Shown here: positions 1 to 9,138 of the stretch, in pieces
Position numbering within the stretch: position 1 is the first letter of the stretch
Layout: every line of letters starts with the position of its first letter
From: Vibrio mimicus
GTDB taxonomy: Bacteria > Pseudomonadota > Gammaproteobacteria > Enterobacterales > Vibrionaceae
DNA length: 64,000 nt
Direction: 5' to 3'
Assembly: GCF_019048845.1 (NCBI RefSeq)
Contig: NZ_CP077425.1
Location: 744,001-808,000, forward strand
Position numbers and translations under genes: made by a program
The notes under the pieces: generated by a model
Databases searched by the model: none
Seen by the model: the letters and a program-made list of their open reading frames with translations, nothing else
What the model was told of the DNA's origin: nothing

Positions 1-43
1 ACCAGCGAATTAAGTAATGTATCTTGCATGCCTGTGGCCTTGG

Positions 44-1954
44 TTACTTATCAACAATGAAGCCTTGGAAAACTTCAATAAAATGTTCAGAGAGAAAATC
101 GAGCTGAGTCTGTGTTTCAACTCGTGAGGCGATGGTCGTAATCCCCAAGTTGTGTGCCGTACGCGAGATAGAGGTCAGAGTAAATTTCTGGCGTTCATCA
201 TCCAAGTTATGGGTGAACAGATAATCCAATTTCACGTACTTAGGACGGAACTCGTTAATGTAATCGAGAGATTGGAAGTTACGTCCATAGTTGTCCACGC
301 CAAAATCCGCCCCCGCATTACGCACAGCGTTACAAAATAGAGCAGTGTAATGAGGTTCGTTGACAAAGCAGCCTTCTGGAATTTCAAAATGCAGCAGATG
401 GGCGATGGAGAGGTGCTTACTTAAGGTTTGGCTGATCCAACGGATAAAGCTAGGTTGAGAAATGCTGTTTTGGGTAATGTTGATCGCCAGTGGTTCCGTT
501 TGCGCACCACTTTCAAGTAGACCGATCACTTGCTCAATCACATACTGATCAAAGAGATGACTCGCATTGAGCTGTTCAAGAGCAAACAAGAATTGGTTTG
601 CGCTGTAACGAACACCGTCTTTTTCAAACGCGGAGAAAACCTCGCGGTGGAAGGTTTTTCCCCAACTGCTGTTGGCTGCTTGGAAGCGGAAAGTGAACCA
701 ATCGTTATGCATAGCTTCTTCAACCAAGGTTTTCCACTGCTGCTTACCTAAAATCACTTTATCAGTATCACTGCTGATAAAGCCGTAGTTGAGCTCTGGA
801 TTGGCTTTGGCTTTGGCGACAGCATTATCTAATATCGAAAGCAGTTGTGTTGTCGTGGATTGGCGTTTATTGCTCACCACACCCAGTGACAGGTTGGCTT
901 TCGCCATACCAGTCGGGTCAGGGTTGATGTCTTCCACACAGGTTACAATGCTATCAGCCACGATTTTGAGTTCGCTTTCATCGGTGTTTGGCATGATGAT
1001 GCCAAACTCATAAGTGGAGATACGCGCAATCGAAATATCTTTTGTGGTAATCGAGTTTTTCAGGCGTTCAGCAAGCTCGCGAACCATGCCATCACCCGCT
1101 TCATAGCCTTTATCTTCGTACAGTTCTTTAATGAATTCTGCTTGTAGAATGGCCACACCGCCAATGCCACTTTCTGAAAGCCAGCCACTCAATTGACTCA
1201 TGTAATACGCCCGGTTACCCAGATGAGAAACAGGGTCAAGGTAGGCTCTTTCACGCAGCTGTTGTGCTTCTTTCGCCTGAGCTTTAAATGCTTTTTCTAC
1301 CTGCTCAGACATTTTGTTGATGCCATCCACCACATAGATCAAATCTTGAGTGTTGGGGCGGGGCAGTGGTTCACCAAATTGATTGTTCGCGACTTGCTCC
1401 ATTTTATTAACGATCAACTGCAATGGCTTGAGTGAGCGTTTCAGAATAAAGGCAACGGCAAACATACCAATCACTAAAATGGCCACGAAGGCACTACTGA
1501 GACGAATCAATGCTTCCCATAGTTGGGCGTAGGCAGGCCCTGGGTGGCTAACGATTTCAACTTCGGCTAATTGCATCCAACCACTGGTGACAACTCGTCG
1601 GTCATGAATCGGTTCAAAGAGGTTCAATTGGGTAAACCATTTTGGGACATCATTGGGTTGAATGGGGTAGGAGCGAAGAATTTCGGTACCGTCATCAAGG
1701 AAAATCAAACGAACAACCGAGTAGCTGCTGCCATCAAACAGAGCGTTGATCACAGATTCTACCGCAACGTTATCCTTTTTCTCCAAATAGGGCGCTAAAG
1801 CCAATCCCACCGTATTGATGGTGTTATTGACCTCAGAGCGTTGTTGTTGCTCAAGACTGTCGCGAGTGGTGTTGAATTGGATGGTAAAAACCGAACCCAA
1901 CAACAAAATAAACACCGCAATCATCCCTGCGACCAGTTGTTTGTATAGCGTCAT
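44..1954 (-). CDS. lapD: LapD-like inner-membrane c-di-GMP receptor (degenerate GGDEF-EAL)
   Basis: 636 residues. Membrane segments lie at about 8-28 and 150-171 around a periplasmic LapD/MoxY-type domain, then a HAMP linker (about 172-222), a GGDEF-family domain (about 240-390) and an EAL-family domain (about 400-636). The GGDEF signature is STYEF at 313-317, and the EAL signature after FRFQ is missing, so neither cyclase nor phosphodiesterase activity is expected. The EAL tail (KYVKLD, FQGFIVDK) is kept, which fits c-di-GMP binding. In the LapD family, c-di-GMP binding makes the periplasmic domain sequester the protease LapG. The gene follows lapG by 9 bases in the same operon, which supports the role. 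The family and degeneracy are seen; the ligand behaviour is inferred. Confidence 0.88.
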   Translation of the reverse strand: MTLYKQLVAGMIAVFILLLGSVFTIQFNTTRDSLEQQQRSEVNNTINTVGLALAPYLEKKDNVAVESVINALFDGSSYSVVRLIFLDDGTEILRSYPIQPNDVPKWFTQLNLFEPIHDRRVVTSGWMQLAEVEIVSHPGPAYAQLWEALIRLSSAFVAILVIGMFAVAFILKRSLKPLQLIVNKMEQVANNQFGEPLPRPNTQDLIYVVDGINKMSEQVEKAFKAQAKEAQQLRERAYLDPVSHLGNRAYYMSQLSGWLSESGIGGVAILQAEFIKELYEDKGYEAGDGMVRELAERLKNSITTKDISIARISTYEFGIIMPNTDESELKIVADSIVTCVEDINPDPTGMAKANLSLGVVSNKRQSTTTQLLSILDNAVAKAKANPELNYGFISSDTDKVILGKQQWKTLVEEAMHNDWFTFRFQAANSSWGKTFHREVFSAFEKDGVRYSANQFLFALEQLNASHLFDQYVIEQVIGLLESGAQTEPLAINITQNSISQPSFIRWISQTLSKHLSIAHLLHFEIPEGCFVNEPHYTALFCNAVRNAGADFGVDNYGRNFQSLDYINEFRPKYVKLDYLFTHNLDDERQKFTLTSISRTAHNLGITTIASRVETQTQLDFLSEHFIEVFQGFIVDK

Positions 1955-1963
1955 AGTGCTTGC

Positions 1964-2638
1964 CTACTCATCATAGCTAACTAGAGGTTTATTTAATTTT
2001 AGAGAGCGCTCTCTGGCTCTTAAATCGTTCCACAAACTCAATCTCGAAGAGTCCCCTGCCAATTGTCCGTTATTGGATTTCATTAGCCACAAATTCTTAC
2101 CGTTAAAGCTGTAGATGGGTAGTAAGTCTTTGCGTGTTGATGCGGGTTTAATTTGTGGATTGATGTTATCCAAAATCACTGGCTCGGAACTCGGGGTGGA
2201 GTAATACGCCAAGACCATATGAAATTGGTTTAATTCAATTGCTTTAACATACACGAGACGGAGTTTTTTATCTGATACACCCAGCTCTAACAGCGAGAAA
2301 TACTTCGCAATTGTGAAATCTTCACAGTCTCCCGCATTACTACCAAGAAACTCTAATGGGGTGGCCCAATAATCGTTGGAACCCCAAAGATAGATATCAT
2401 TGACGAAATTGAGCTGGTTAAAAAACGCATTCACTTCTTGTAGCTTCACTTTCTCTGATACGGAAGCCAGCTGTGCCATCTTAAGCCGCCAAGTCTCTAC
2501 GCGTTTGCCTGCTCGCGGGCCATAGGTTGCCTTTACCGCATTCACCCACTGTTGCTCCTTGGTATTGAGCGCCAGTGAAAGAGAGGAGGCACAAATCGCC
2601 AGTGAGAGAACAATCCAACGTTTCATAATCAGGATCAT
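1964..2638 (-). CDS. lapG: LapG-like periplasmic cysteine protease (transglutaminase-like, BTLCP)
   Basis: 224 residues with an N-terminal signal sequence (hydrophobic stretch about 8-23). The catalytic triad of the bacterial transglutaminase-like cysteine proteinase family is visible: Cys105 in AGDCEDFTIAKY, His140 in FHMVLAYY and Asp157 in VILDNINP. LapG cleaves the N-terminus of large RTX-type surface adhesins and releases biofilm cells unless LapD holds it. The start at 2638 overlaps the stop of the upstream membrane fusion gene (ATGA), which implies translational coupling. A second ATG four codons in (2626) would give a cleaner signal peptide. The adhesin substrate is not in this window. 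Confidence 0.9.
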   Translation of the reverse strand: MILIMKRWIVLSLAICASSLSLALNTKEQQWVNAVKATYGPRAGKRVETWRLKMAQLASVSEKVKLQEVNAFFNQLNFVNDIYLWGSNDYWATPLEFLGSNAGDCEDFTIAKYFSLLELGVSDKKLRLVYVKAIELNQFHMVLAYYSTPSSEPVILDNINPQIKPASTRKDLLPIYSFNGKNLWLMKSNNGQLAGDSSRLSLWNDLRARERSLKLNKPLVSYDE

Positions 2639-4026
2639 TCCCTGAGCGCATTACTTTGCGCACTCAAGATGGGTTTCAGCAGGTAGTCCAACACGGTTCT
2701 TTTGCCAGTGATGATATCGACAGATGTCGTCATCCCAGGAATGATCGGCAAGTTCTTGTCATGGCCTAACGTTGTCTCTTTGGTTCGTACCCTAACGAGA
2801 TAAAAGCTGTTTCCTTCTTCATCTTGAGTGGTATCTGCGCTGATGTGTTCTAGAGTTCCCTCCAAGCCACCATAGCGTGTGAAATCATAAGCTGTGAATT
2901 TGACAATCGCGGGTAAGTCTGGGCGTAGGAAAGCAATATCTTGTGGAGCAATTTGTGCCTCCACCAGTAAAGTGTCCTCGGTTGGAACGATTTCGATGAT
3001 GTTCATCCCAGGTTGAATCACCCCCCCCACCGTATTCACATAGAGGGTTTTTACTGTGCCTGTAACCGGTGAAACCACGACAGTTCGATTTACTTTGTCT
3101 TCTAAGCCAACCGCAGATTCGGTCATGGCTGAGAGTTTGTCTTGTGCTTGGTTTAGCTTATCTTGCTGCTCGGTACGAAACTTTTGCGCGGCGTTAATTC
3201 GGCTGAGCATTGCTTCACGTACGGCGGCTTTAAGTACCGGAATTTTTAGCTCTGTTGAAGTTAATTCTCGGCGAGTATCGTTAAGTTGACGTTGTAATTT
3301 AAGCAGTTCAATTTTCGGGACGACACCTTCATTCGCGAGAGGCTCCGTGATATCTAACTCTTTTTTCGCAAAATCATAGCTTTGGCGTAGGTTAATCACC
3401 CTAGCTTCCGCTTCAACCAGATCTTGTTGCTTCTGTTTGATTTGTTGGGAAAGAACCGATAACTGGTTGCGTAGGTTGTCCAAATCTTGTCGATATTGGT
3501 CACGTTGTCGCTCAACCAATTCCGGTTGTGAGTCACTCAATACGGGAGGAAACGCAAGCTTGCTGTAATCCAAACGTACGCTGTTCGTCCAATTCTTCTC
3601 ATCAAAATTTTCATCGATAATGACGCTAGAGATTGAGGCAGAAAGCTGCAGTACGTTGGCTGTTAAGTTGGCCACTTGCTGTTCACGTTCACGAAAATCG
3701 GAGCGAAAGCGGGTATCGTCAATCAGGATCAACTGTTGACCTTTTTGAACTTGTTCCCCTTCGCGCACCAAAATCTGTTTTACTAACCCACCTTCGAGGT
3801 TTTGGATCACTTGCACTTGAGAGGAAGGGACTACTTTACCTTGTCCGACCGTGACTTTATCTATTTCTGCCCAAGATGCCCAAGCAATGGCCAAAACGAA
3901 AAATAGCACCATAGCCCAGAGAATAATGCGCGCGCTATGAGGGGTATTCAGTAACAAAGCGGCGGTTTTATCGTCCACATAGTCCAATTCTTCGGCGGTG
4001 AGCTTGTTATAACTGCGATTGCTCAT
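2635..4026 (-). CDS. lapC: HlyD-family membrane fusion protein of a type I secretion system (LapC-like)
   Basis: 463 residues. There is one N-terminal membrane helix (about 33-54), then a lipoyl/barrel-sandwich half (GKVVPSSQVQVIQNLEGG, about 77-94), a long coiled-coil hairpin (about 120-310), and the second half (VVSPVTGTVKTLYV, QPGMNIIEIVP). This is the standard layout of periplasmic adaptors that link an ABC transporter to a TolC-like porin. It is first in a three-gene minus-strand operon with LapG- and LapD-like proteins, so the likely cargo is a large adhesin. The ABC transporter and adhesin genes are not within the window and may lie beyond base 1. Confidence 0.88.
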   Translation of the reverse strand: MSNRSYNKLTAEELDYVDDKTAALLLNTPHSARIILWAMVLFFVLAIAWASWAEIDKVTVGQGKVVPSSQVQVIQNLEGGLVKQILVREGEQVQKGQQLILIDDTRFRSDFREREQQVANLTANVLQLSASISSVIIDENFDEKNWTNSVRLDYSKLAFPPVLSDSQPELVERQRDQYRQDLDNLRNQLSVLSQQIKQKQQDLVEAEARVINLRQSYDFAKKELDITEPLANEGVVPKIELLKLQRQLNDTRRELTSTELKIPVLKAAVREAMLSRINAAQKFRTEQQDKLNQAQDKLSAMTESAVGLEDKVNRTVVVSPVTGTVKTLYVNTVGGVIQPGMNIIEIVPTEDTLLVEAQIAPQDIAFLRPDLPAIVKFTAYDFTRYGGLEGTLEHISADTTQDEEGNSFYLVRVRTKETTLGHDKNLPIIPGMTTSVDIITGKRTVLDYLLKPILSAQSNALRE

Positions 4027-4307
4027 GTGTAATTCCTGTTTAACACCATCCCCTTTCTCTTTGAAGTTGCTACGGTGTTAACTTAGCATTCCAAGTCGTT
4101 TGGGTTTTTTAGTCGGTTGATTTTATTATGCGAGCCAATAATTGTTAAGGATATGCTATCTAGGGCGAAAGGCCTATTCAGCAATTTAATAAATTACGCA
4201 ATTTTTAGAAATTGTGATCTTATTTTGTCTGGCTGAACATTCCCTAGCTTGCTTGAGTTATCAGCGCGATAGGCGCACAATCGGTCAAAAATAAGTGAGG
4301 AGCAGAA

Positions 4308-4943
4308 ATGGATCTTTCCGATATTCGCCGCGAGTACATTCACGGAGGCCTAAGAAGAAAAGACTTACAGGCCAACCCTATCGATCAGTTTAATTTGTGG
4401 CTACAGCAGGCGATTGATGCCAATTTGTCGGATCCGACCGCGATGACGGTAGCGACAGTTGATGAAAATGGGCAGCCTTTTCAAAGAATTGTATTACTGA
4501 AAAATGTCGATGATGCAGGGTTTGTGTTTTACACCAACTTAGGTAGCCGTAAAGCGCAGCATATTGCTCATAACAACAGAATTAGCCTGCATTTCCCTTG
4601 GCATCCACTTGAGCGCCAAGTGCACATTACTGGTGTGGCAGAAAAGCTCACCGCGATGGAAAACATGAAATATTTCATGTCTCGACCTAAAGAGAGCCAA
4701 ATTGCGGCTATTGCCAGTCATCAGAGTAGCCGAATTTCGGCTCGTGGTGTGTTGGAAGGAAAGTATCTTGAGCTGAAACAGAAGTTTGCGAATGGTGAAA
4801 TCCCAGTACCGAGTTTTTGGGGGGGGTATCGTATCAAGCCGGAAAGCATCGAGTTTTGGCAAGGTGGTGAACACCGACTGCATGATCGCTTCCTTTATTC
4901 TCGCGAAGGAAACACTTGGCTAGTAGATCGTCTGGCTCCATAA
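4308..4943 (+). CDS. pdxH: pyridoxamine/pyridoxine 5'-phosphate oxidase
   Basis: 211 residues, full length for the family. The protein makes pyridoxal 5'-phosphate from PNP/PMP with FMN. Diagnostic stretches are the N-terminal substrate-binding [16 protein letters not shown], the FMN-binding [32 protein letters not shown], and the C-terminal [20 protein letters not shown] and RLHDRF. A GAGGAG ribosome site precedes the ATG by 6 bases. It is transcribed alone and divergently from the lapC operon, facing vqmA tail to tail. Confidence 0.97.
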   Translation: MDLSDIRREYIHGGLRRKDLQANPIDQFNLWLQQAIDANLSDPTAMTVATVDENGQPFQRIVLLKNVDDAGFVFYTNLGSRKAQHIAHNNRISLHFPWHPLERQVHITGVAEKLTAMENMKYFMSRPKESQIAAIASHQSSRISARGVLEGKYLELKQKFANGEIPVPSFWGGYRIKPESIEFWQGGEHRLHDRFLYSREGNTWLVDRLAP

Positions 4944-4973
4944 GTTAAGAGATTGAGCTCCTAAACTAAAGCT

Positions 4974-4994
4974 GCAGCAAGGAGTGCTTGCTGC
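4974..4994. terminator. weak hairpin between pdxH and vqmA
   Basis: An 8-base stem GCAGCAAG/CTTGCTGC with a 5-base loop lies between the convergent ends of pdxH and vqmA. It is followed by ACTTTAAG rather than a clean U run, so terminator function is only probable. Confidence 0.45.
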
Positions 4995-5022
4995 ACTTTA
5001 AGTGTCGATAACGCCCTCAGAT

Positions 5023-5736
5023 TTAAGTCACGTGATCACTTAACACGACTGAAAGCTGTTTCTTGAGTAAGGTTTTGGGTATGACCGAACCAAAACCGTG
5101 GTCAAGCGCTAAATCAATCAATTGATCTTTACTCAACGCGCCAAACTTACTGCGCAGCTTTGCTTCATATCCCTCAACCGTTTTTATTGAAATCCCCATC
5201 ACTCGTGCAATGTGCTGTGGTTTTTTGCCATACAGCAGTAGAAACAGCACTTCTGATTCACGTGCCGTAAGTTTTAATGCCGCGCGATCAGCGGCCGACT
5301 TAAAGGGTGTGGTATTGGAGAGCCCTGTTGCTCGGCATACCCAATGTCCGACTTCTAGGATGGCGGTATCGGTTAAGTCTTGTCCGAAGAAAATGGTACC
5401 TTGAATATTGCCCTGCCTGTCCCGCCAAGGGGTTTTGGTAAAAATGTGAGCATGCCAGTGACCATCAGGGTAGGGGTGTATGTCTAAGACTTTAACGGAA
5501 TGCCCCGTTTCAATCACATATCGATCCTGTTGCTGAAAATCGGCAGCACAAGCGGCCGTTGGGCTTGGCATTTCAAAATCGGTACGGCCGATACACTCTT
5601 CTTCGCTATCGACTCCGATCAGTTGACCATAGGCTTGATTGGCATACACAAATACGGAATTGAGGTCTTTACATCCCCAATAGCCGGGCAGTTGTTTAAA
5701 TAATGAAATTTGCTCTGATGTCAGATGGTTAGGCAC
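5023..5736 (-). CDS. vqmA: VqmA, DPO-responsive PAS-LuxR transcription factor
   Basis: 237 residues from a GTG start at 5736, which has a GGAGG site 7 bases upstream and gives the known VqmA N-terminus (V/M-PNHLTSEQISLFKQLPG). A PAS domain (about 10-115, YWGCKDLNSVFVYANQAYGQ) binds the autoinducer DPO. A LuxR-type helix-turn-helix follows at about 170-225 (LTARESEVLFLLL, GISIKTVEGYEAKL). VqmA activates the vqmR sRNA encoded just upstream. The open frame continues 73 codons further upstream to 5955, but that part runs through vqmR and is not expected to be protein. The C-terminus ends at LSDHVT, which seems a few residues shorter than the V. cholerae protein I remember (about 246). Confidence 0.95.
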   Translation of the reverse strand: MPNHLTSEQISLFKQLPGYWGCKDLNSVFVYANQAYGQLIGVDSEEECIGRTDFEMPSPTAACAADFQQQDRYVIETGHSVKVLDIHPYPDGHWHAHIFTKTPWRDRQGNIQGTIFFGQDLTDTAILEVGHWVCRATGLSNTTPFKSAADRAALKLTARESEVLFLLLYGKKPQHIARVMGISIKTVEGYEAKLRSKFGALSKDQLIDLALDHGFGSVIPKTLLKKQLSVVLSDHVT

Positions 5737-5826
5737 GCCATATCCTCCGCTGAGAATGCGGCAATATGATACCAAGAGCATTGCATCTTGTAAGCTAAAC
5801 TCATCGACTTTATGACTGTTTGAATG

Positions 5827-5855
5827 AAAAAAAGCCAGCCTGAAGACGGGCTGGC
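5827..5855 (-). terminator. intrinsic terminator of vqmR
   Basis: Minus-strand GCCAGCC, loop CGTCTTCA, GGCTGGC, then TTTTTTT. Read-through would reach vqmA about 90 bases later, so vqmA may be partly co-transcribed with vqmR. Confidence 0.9.
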
Positions 5856-5972
5856 ATAAATACAAGAAACATATCTTGTCGACGTGTAGAAGAGGTTCCA
5901 TGGATTCAGCGAGGGTCTGCCAAAAACACGGAGGTATCATGTTGATACCAGACATCAGTCATGCAACTCATG
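5827..5972 (-). ncRNA. vqmR: VqmR regulatory small RNA
   Basis: This lies on the minus strand between the VqmA operator and vqmA. It ends in a strong intrinsic terminator: a GCCAGCC/GGCTGGC stem (5834-5855) followed by seven U. The length to a start near 5972 is about 140-145 nt, as known for VqmR. The internal stretch ATGATACCTCCGTG (5949-5936) contains a CCTCC anti-ribosome-site segment suited to pairing with mRNA starts, which is how VqmR represses targets such as vpsT in V. cholerae. The 5' end is estimated, with a possible -10 TAAAGT near 5989-5984. Confidence 0.88.
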
Positions 5973-6011
5973 TCTTGTTAACTACTTTACCGAATGGAAT
6001 ACAAACGAAAA

Positions 6012-6029
6012 AGGGGGGAAATCCCCCCT
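6012..6029 (-). promoter_or_regulatory. VqmA operator in the vqmR promoter
   Basis: The minus strand reads AGGGGGGATTTCCCCCCT, a near-perfect 18-base palindrome that is the published VqmA recognition sequence at the vqmR promoter. It sits about 40-55 bases upstream of the expected vqmR start, where an activator would act. It also lies 25 bases past the stop of the FGE-PEGA gene upstream. Confidence 0.93.
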
Positions 6030-6054
6030 TTCTGTATGATTTTTCAAGTGAAAA

Positions 6055-7872
6055 TTATAATTCTCGCAACACTCGAAAACCGACATAGTTAGCCGCAGTG
6101 GTTGGTCCGACAAACATTTCGCTATGAGCTTTTGCCATTTCAGGGGAGAAGCTCCAAGCCCCACCTTTGGCTAAACCGCGTGAGTCACCAGTCCATTCCC
6201 AAACGTTACCCACCATGTCATAGAAACCGAGGGCATTTGGAGTAAAAGCTTTGACTGGAGAAGTGCTCTTGTTTGACCAAGTTGTACCGCCCCAACCGGT
6301 GTTGGCTTTACCTGCTCCAAATTTGTTTCCCCACCAATAGTCGGTCTTACTGCCTGCACGCGCGGCAATTTCCCACTCTTCCTTCGTTGGTAAACGGTAT
6401 TTGAAACCTGTTTGTTTTGAAAGCCAACGCGCATAAGCTTTGGCATCATTTTGGCTTACACAAACGACAGGTGAATCTTTACCCTGTTTAAATCCTGGAT
6501 TGCGCCAATAACTGTCGGAAACCGGCGCCACTTCGGATTCATTGACCGAAATACACAGCTTTTTCAGCTCAGCATCGGTTTGGTAGTTTGAAAGATTGAT
6601 GAATTTTTCGAATTGCTCAACGGTTACTGGCGTTGCGCTCAGTGCGAAAGCATGATCAAGGTTATACTGCTGTGAAGCATTTTCACTTAATAGATATTCC
6701 CCTGGCAAAATCGTAATGACTTCTGGTGCATTTACTTTGCCTTTCACCGAATCAGCAAATTTTTGCCCAGCACGAAGTGGGTTAGTTTTTTCGTGTAAAT
6801 TGACACGTAACGTCTGATCTGACGTGATATTCACTTCTTGCTGGAATGGGCGAAATCCCTCTTTTTCTATCTGCACTAAGTGTTTACCCACGGGGAGCAT
6901 GACTTCAACGGGAGTGCTGCCGTAGTTAACGCCATCAACCGTGACGCGATCACCGTGTTGATTCGAACGCAGTGATAGACTAATCCAAGCGATCTCTTGC
7001 TGCTGTTGATCTATTTGACTTTCACCTGGCGCAAAACAGTACTGTGAGTCGATGTTAAGCAGCTTACAAGGTGCATTTTCCGCAGGACGAGCTTCAAGTT
7101 GAGCATTGACAACGCTTCTAAAACGCATGCCATCATAGAAACCAGAATCCACAACCGCATGTTTTAGTACATGGATGTTCAAGGAGACATTGTTAAGCTG
7201 TGGTTTGATCGCATTCGACTCGCTGCTTTCATCGATCAACCAGACTTGAAACTGGTTAACTGCTTTTTGCAAAGCCAGATCGTTGGTCTGTTTGCTACAT
7301 TGAGCAAAAGTCATATCCGCGTTACACACATTGGTGAAACTCACTTTTTGCTCGCCAGAGCGTTGCAACTCCTCGCGCAATCTGTCCACCCGAGCACGCA
7401 TTTTATCTTGTTGGAGTAAAGCTATGCTCTGCTCTATGGTCTGCTGCTGAGCTTGGTACTGAGCTAAAACCGTTTGCATCTCTTGCAGCTTTTGTTCGGC
7501 ATCCAAACGAGCGACTTGGTTCTGTTTCACTTCAGCCCATGCAGCTTGATAAGCATTCTGTGTGGGCTGAATATCCAGATCCGGCTCATCAATCATCTTT
7601 TGATAATCACGCTCAAGATTGGTTTTGGCATTTTTCAGCGCAGTATCCAAAGCTTTTGCTTGCTGAGTTAAACGATTCAACTCGGACTGTTGGTTATCAA
7701 CAGCCGCTTTCTGAAGCTTGGCCGCATCCGTAGCGTTTTTCAGCTCGGTATGTTTGCCAAACAGCGCATCGTCAATGGCAAGAACAGAAGAAGCAATTTC
7801 TTCTGCTAGCACTGGTGCTGCCATCAAGCAAGGTGAAAGTGCTATTAATAAAGCGGGAATCCCTTGTCGCAT
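6055..7872 (-). CDS. secreted PEGA-domain protein with formylglycine-generating-enzyme-like domain
   Basis: 605 residues. A signal peptide (1-23, ending VLAEE) is followed by a long coiled-coil region (about 35-180, rich in Q/E/K), a cysteine-containing middle, a PEGA domain (about 305-350, DRVTVDGVNYGSTPVEVMLP), and a C-terminal FGE/SUMF1-type domain (about 385-603). The FGE signatures include YRLPTKEEWEIAARAG, GFYDMVGNVWEWTGD, LAKGGAWSF and YVGFRVLREL. This fold makes formylglycine in sulfatases but is also used for sugar or peptide binding. The N-terminal 350 residues parallel the next gene upstream. No sulfatase gene is nearby, so I do not assign an enzyme activity. Confidence 0.85.
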   Translation of the reverse strand: MRQGIPALLIALSPCLMAAPVLAEEIASSVLAIDDALFGKHTELKNATDAAKLQKAAVDNQQSELNRLTQQAKALDTALKNAKTNLERDYQKMIDEPDLDIQPTQNAYQAAWAEVKQNQVARLDAEQKLQEMQTVLAQYQAQQQTIEQSIALLQQDKMRARVDRLREELQRSGEQKVSFTNVCNADMTFAQCSKQTNDLALQKAVNQFQVWLIDESSESNAIKPQLNNVSLNIHVLKHAVVDSGFYDGMRFRSVVNAQLEARPAENAPCKLLNIDSQYCFAPGESQIDQQQQEIAWISLSLRSNQHGDRVTVDGVNYGSTPVEVMLPVGKHLVQIEKEGFRPFQQEVNITSDQTLRVNLHEKTNPLRAGQKFADSVKGKVNAPEVITILPGEYLLSENASQQYNLDHAFALSATPVTVEQFEKFINLSNYQTDAELKKLCISVNESEVAPVSDSYWRNPGFKQGKDSPVVCVSQNDAKAYARWLSKQTGFKYRLPTKEEWEIAARAGSKTDYWWGNKFGAGKANTGWGGTTWSNKSTSPVKAFTPNALGFYDMVGNVWEWTGDSRGLAKGGAWSFSPEMAKAHSEMFVGPTTAANYVGFRVLREL

Positions 7873-8031
7873 GGTGGTCTACTTCAAGTTAGGAAATTAA
7901 GTCTAAGTTATGAGCATTCTAAACGAAAACGCCATTCCGTCAGAAGTCATCTTTCAATAACTTAGTGACAAAATGGCGTTTTATCTACAGCTTTGTGAAT
8001 TCCAACAAAAAATCGTTGAATTTTTGCGCCG

Positions 8032-9138
8032 TTAACTGTCTTTGCTTGGTCTGAGTTTTACCCATACCGTATCGTGACCGTTGACGGTAATCACACGATT
8101 GTAGGTTTCATACCCTTCTTTCGATACGGTCACTTGATGACGACCTGCGGGTAACACCAGTTCAATCGGAGTACTACCATAGTTGATGCCATTAATGGTC
8201 ACTGAATCATTGTATTGATCAGAACGTACTGTGACGTTAGCCCATTGCTTATCTTGTTTTTTCGGTGCTGGCTGCTCCGCCTCACCTTTCAAGCAGTAAC
8301 GAGTCTCTACATTCAAGAGTTTACAAGCTGCCACTGCTTCTGGTTTGGCTTGTAACTGAGCTTGCACTTGAGTGAAGTATTCGTTGTTACCTTCAAAACC
8401 AGAACGGATCATCTGGCTCTCTTGAACGTGGATATTGAGCTCAACCCCTTTCAAGTTTTGTTTGGCAATCGCAGATTCGGTTAACTCATTGATCAGCTTT
8501 TCTCGAAACGCTTTCACCGCTTTTTGCTTGGTGAGATATTGGCCTTGGTTAGCACATTCACCTAAAGTCATTGTCGTTGAACAGGTCGTTTTGAAACTGG
8601 TCTCAAGTACATCACTTTCGCGTAGTTCAGCCGCTAAGCGTTTCACCCGAGCATCAATTCTGGCTTCTTCCAAATTGGTCATCTCAGTGTTCAAACGAGC
8701 TTGCTTTTGTTTGATCTGCGATAGGCGCATTTCAATTTCTGTTACCGCTTGCTCATTCTCTAACTTGAGTGATTGATTACCCTTCAGCGCATTCCACGCC
8801 TCTTGGTAACGCTTTTGGAAAGTAACTAGGTCAGTGTCAGGATCTTCAAGAAGACGGGTATATTGTTTATCCAACTCTGACTTAGCACGATTACGCTTGG
8901 CATCTAACTCTTCACTTTCACGCTGTAGTCGGTTTTGCTCATTCTTGAGTTGTTGGAGTTTACCGCTTTCCACCTCGTAGTCGGTGAGAATAGCGTTGAT
9001 TTCGTTCTGTTTGGTATTCATCTTCTCATCGATAGTCACAACGGGGTCAGCTTGTGTGACCTCCTCTGCGAACACCGATGCAGATATCCATAACGGGGAT
9101 AGCGCAAGCAATAGCGCTGGGATGCGACGTTTAATCAT
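8032..9138 (-). CDS. secreted PEGA-domain coiled-coil protein (paralogue without FGE domain)
   Basis: 368 residues from the ATG at 9138 (start MIKRRIPALLLALSP, with AGGG upstream). The frame is open 11 codons further. It has a signal peptide (ends VFAEE), a coiled-coil segment (about 30-190), a middle with three or four cysteines (TTCSTTMTLGECANQGQ; ACKLLNVETRYC), and a terminal PEGA domain (DSVTINGINYGSTPIELVLP). The same order and motifs occur in the N-terminal part of the downstream FGE protein, so the two are tandem duplicates. The function is unknown; PEGA domains are usually envelope or surface modules. Confidence 0.85.
   Translation of the reverse strand: MIKRRIPALLLALSPLWISASVFAEEVTQADPVVTIDEKMNTKQNEINAILTDYEVESGKLQQLKNEQNRLQRESEELDAKRNRAKSELDKQYTRLLEDPDTDLVTFQKRYQEAWNALKGNQSLKLENEQAVTEIEMRLSQIKQKQARLNTEMTNLEEARIDARVKRLAAELRESDVLETSFKTTCSTTMTLGECANQGQYLTKQKAVKAFREKLINELTESAIAKQNLKGVELNIHVQESQMIRSGFEGNNEYFTQVQAQLQAKPEAVAACKLLNVETRYCLKGEAEQPAPKKQDKQWANVTVRSDQYNDSVTINGINYGSTPIELVLPAGRHQVTVSKEGYETYNRVITVNGHDTVWVKLRPSKDS

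Noticed and set aside
5737..5955. 73-codon N-terminal extension of vqmA
   Set aside because: It translates the vqmR sRNA and its terminator. The GTG at 5736 has a strong GGAGG site and gives the known VqmA start.
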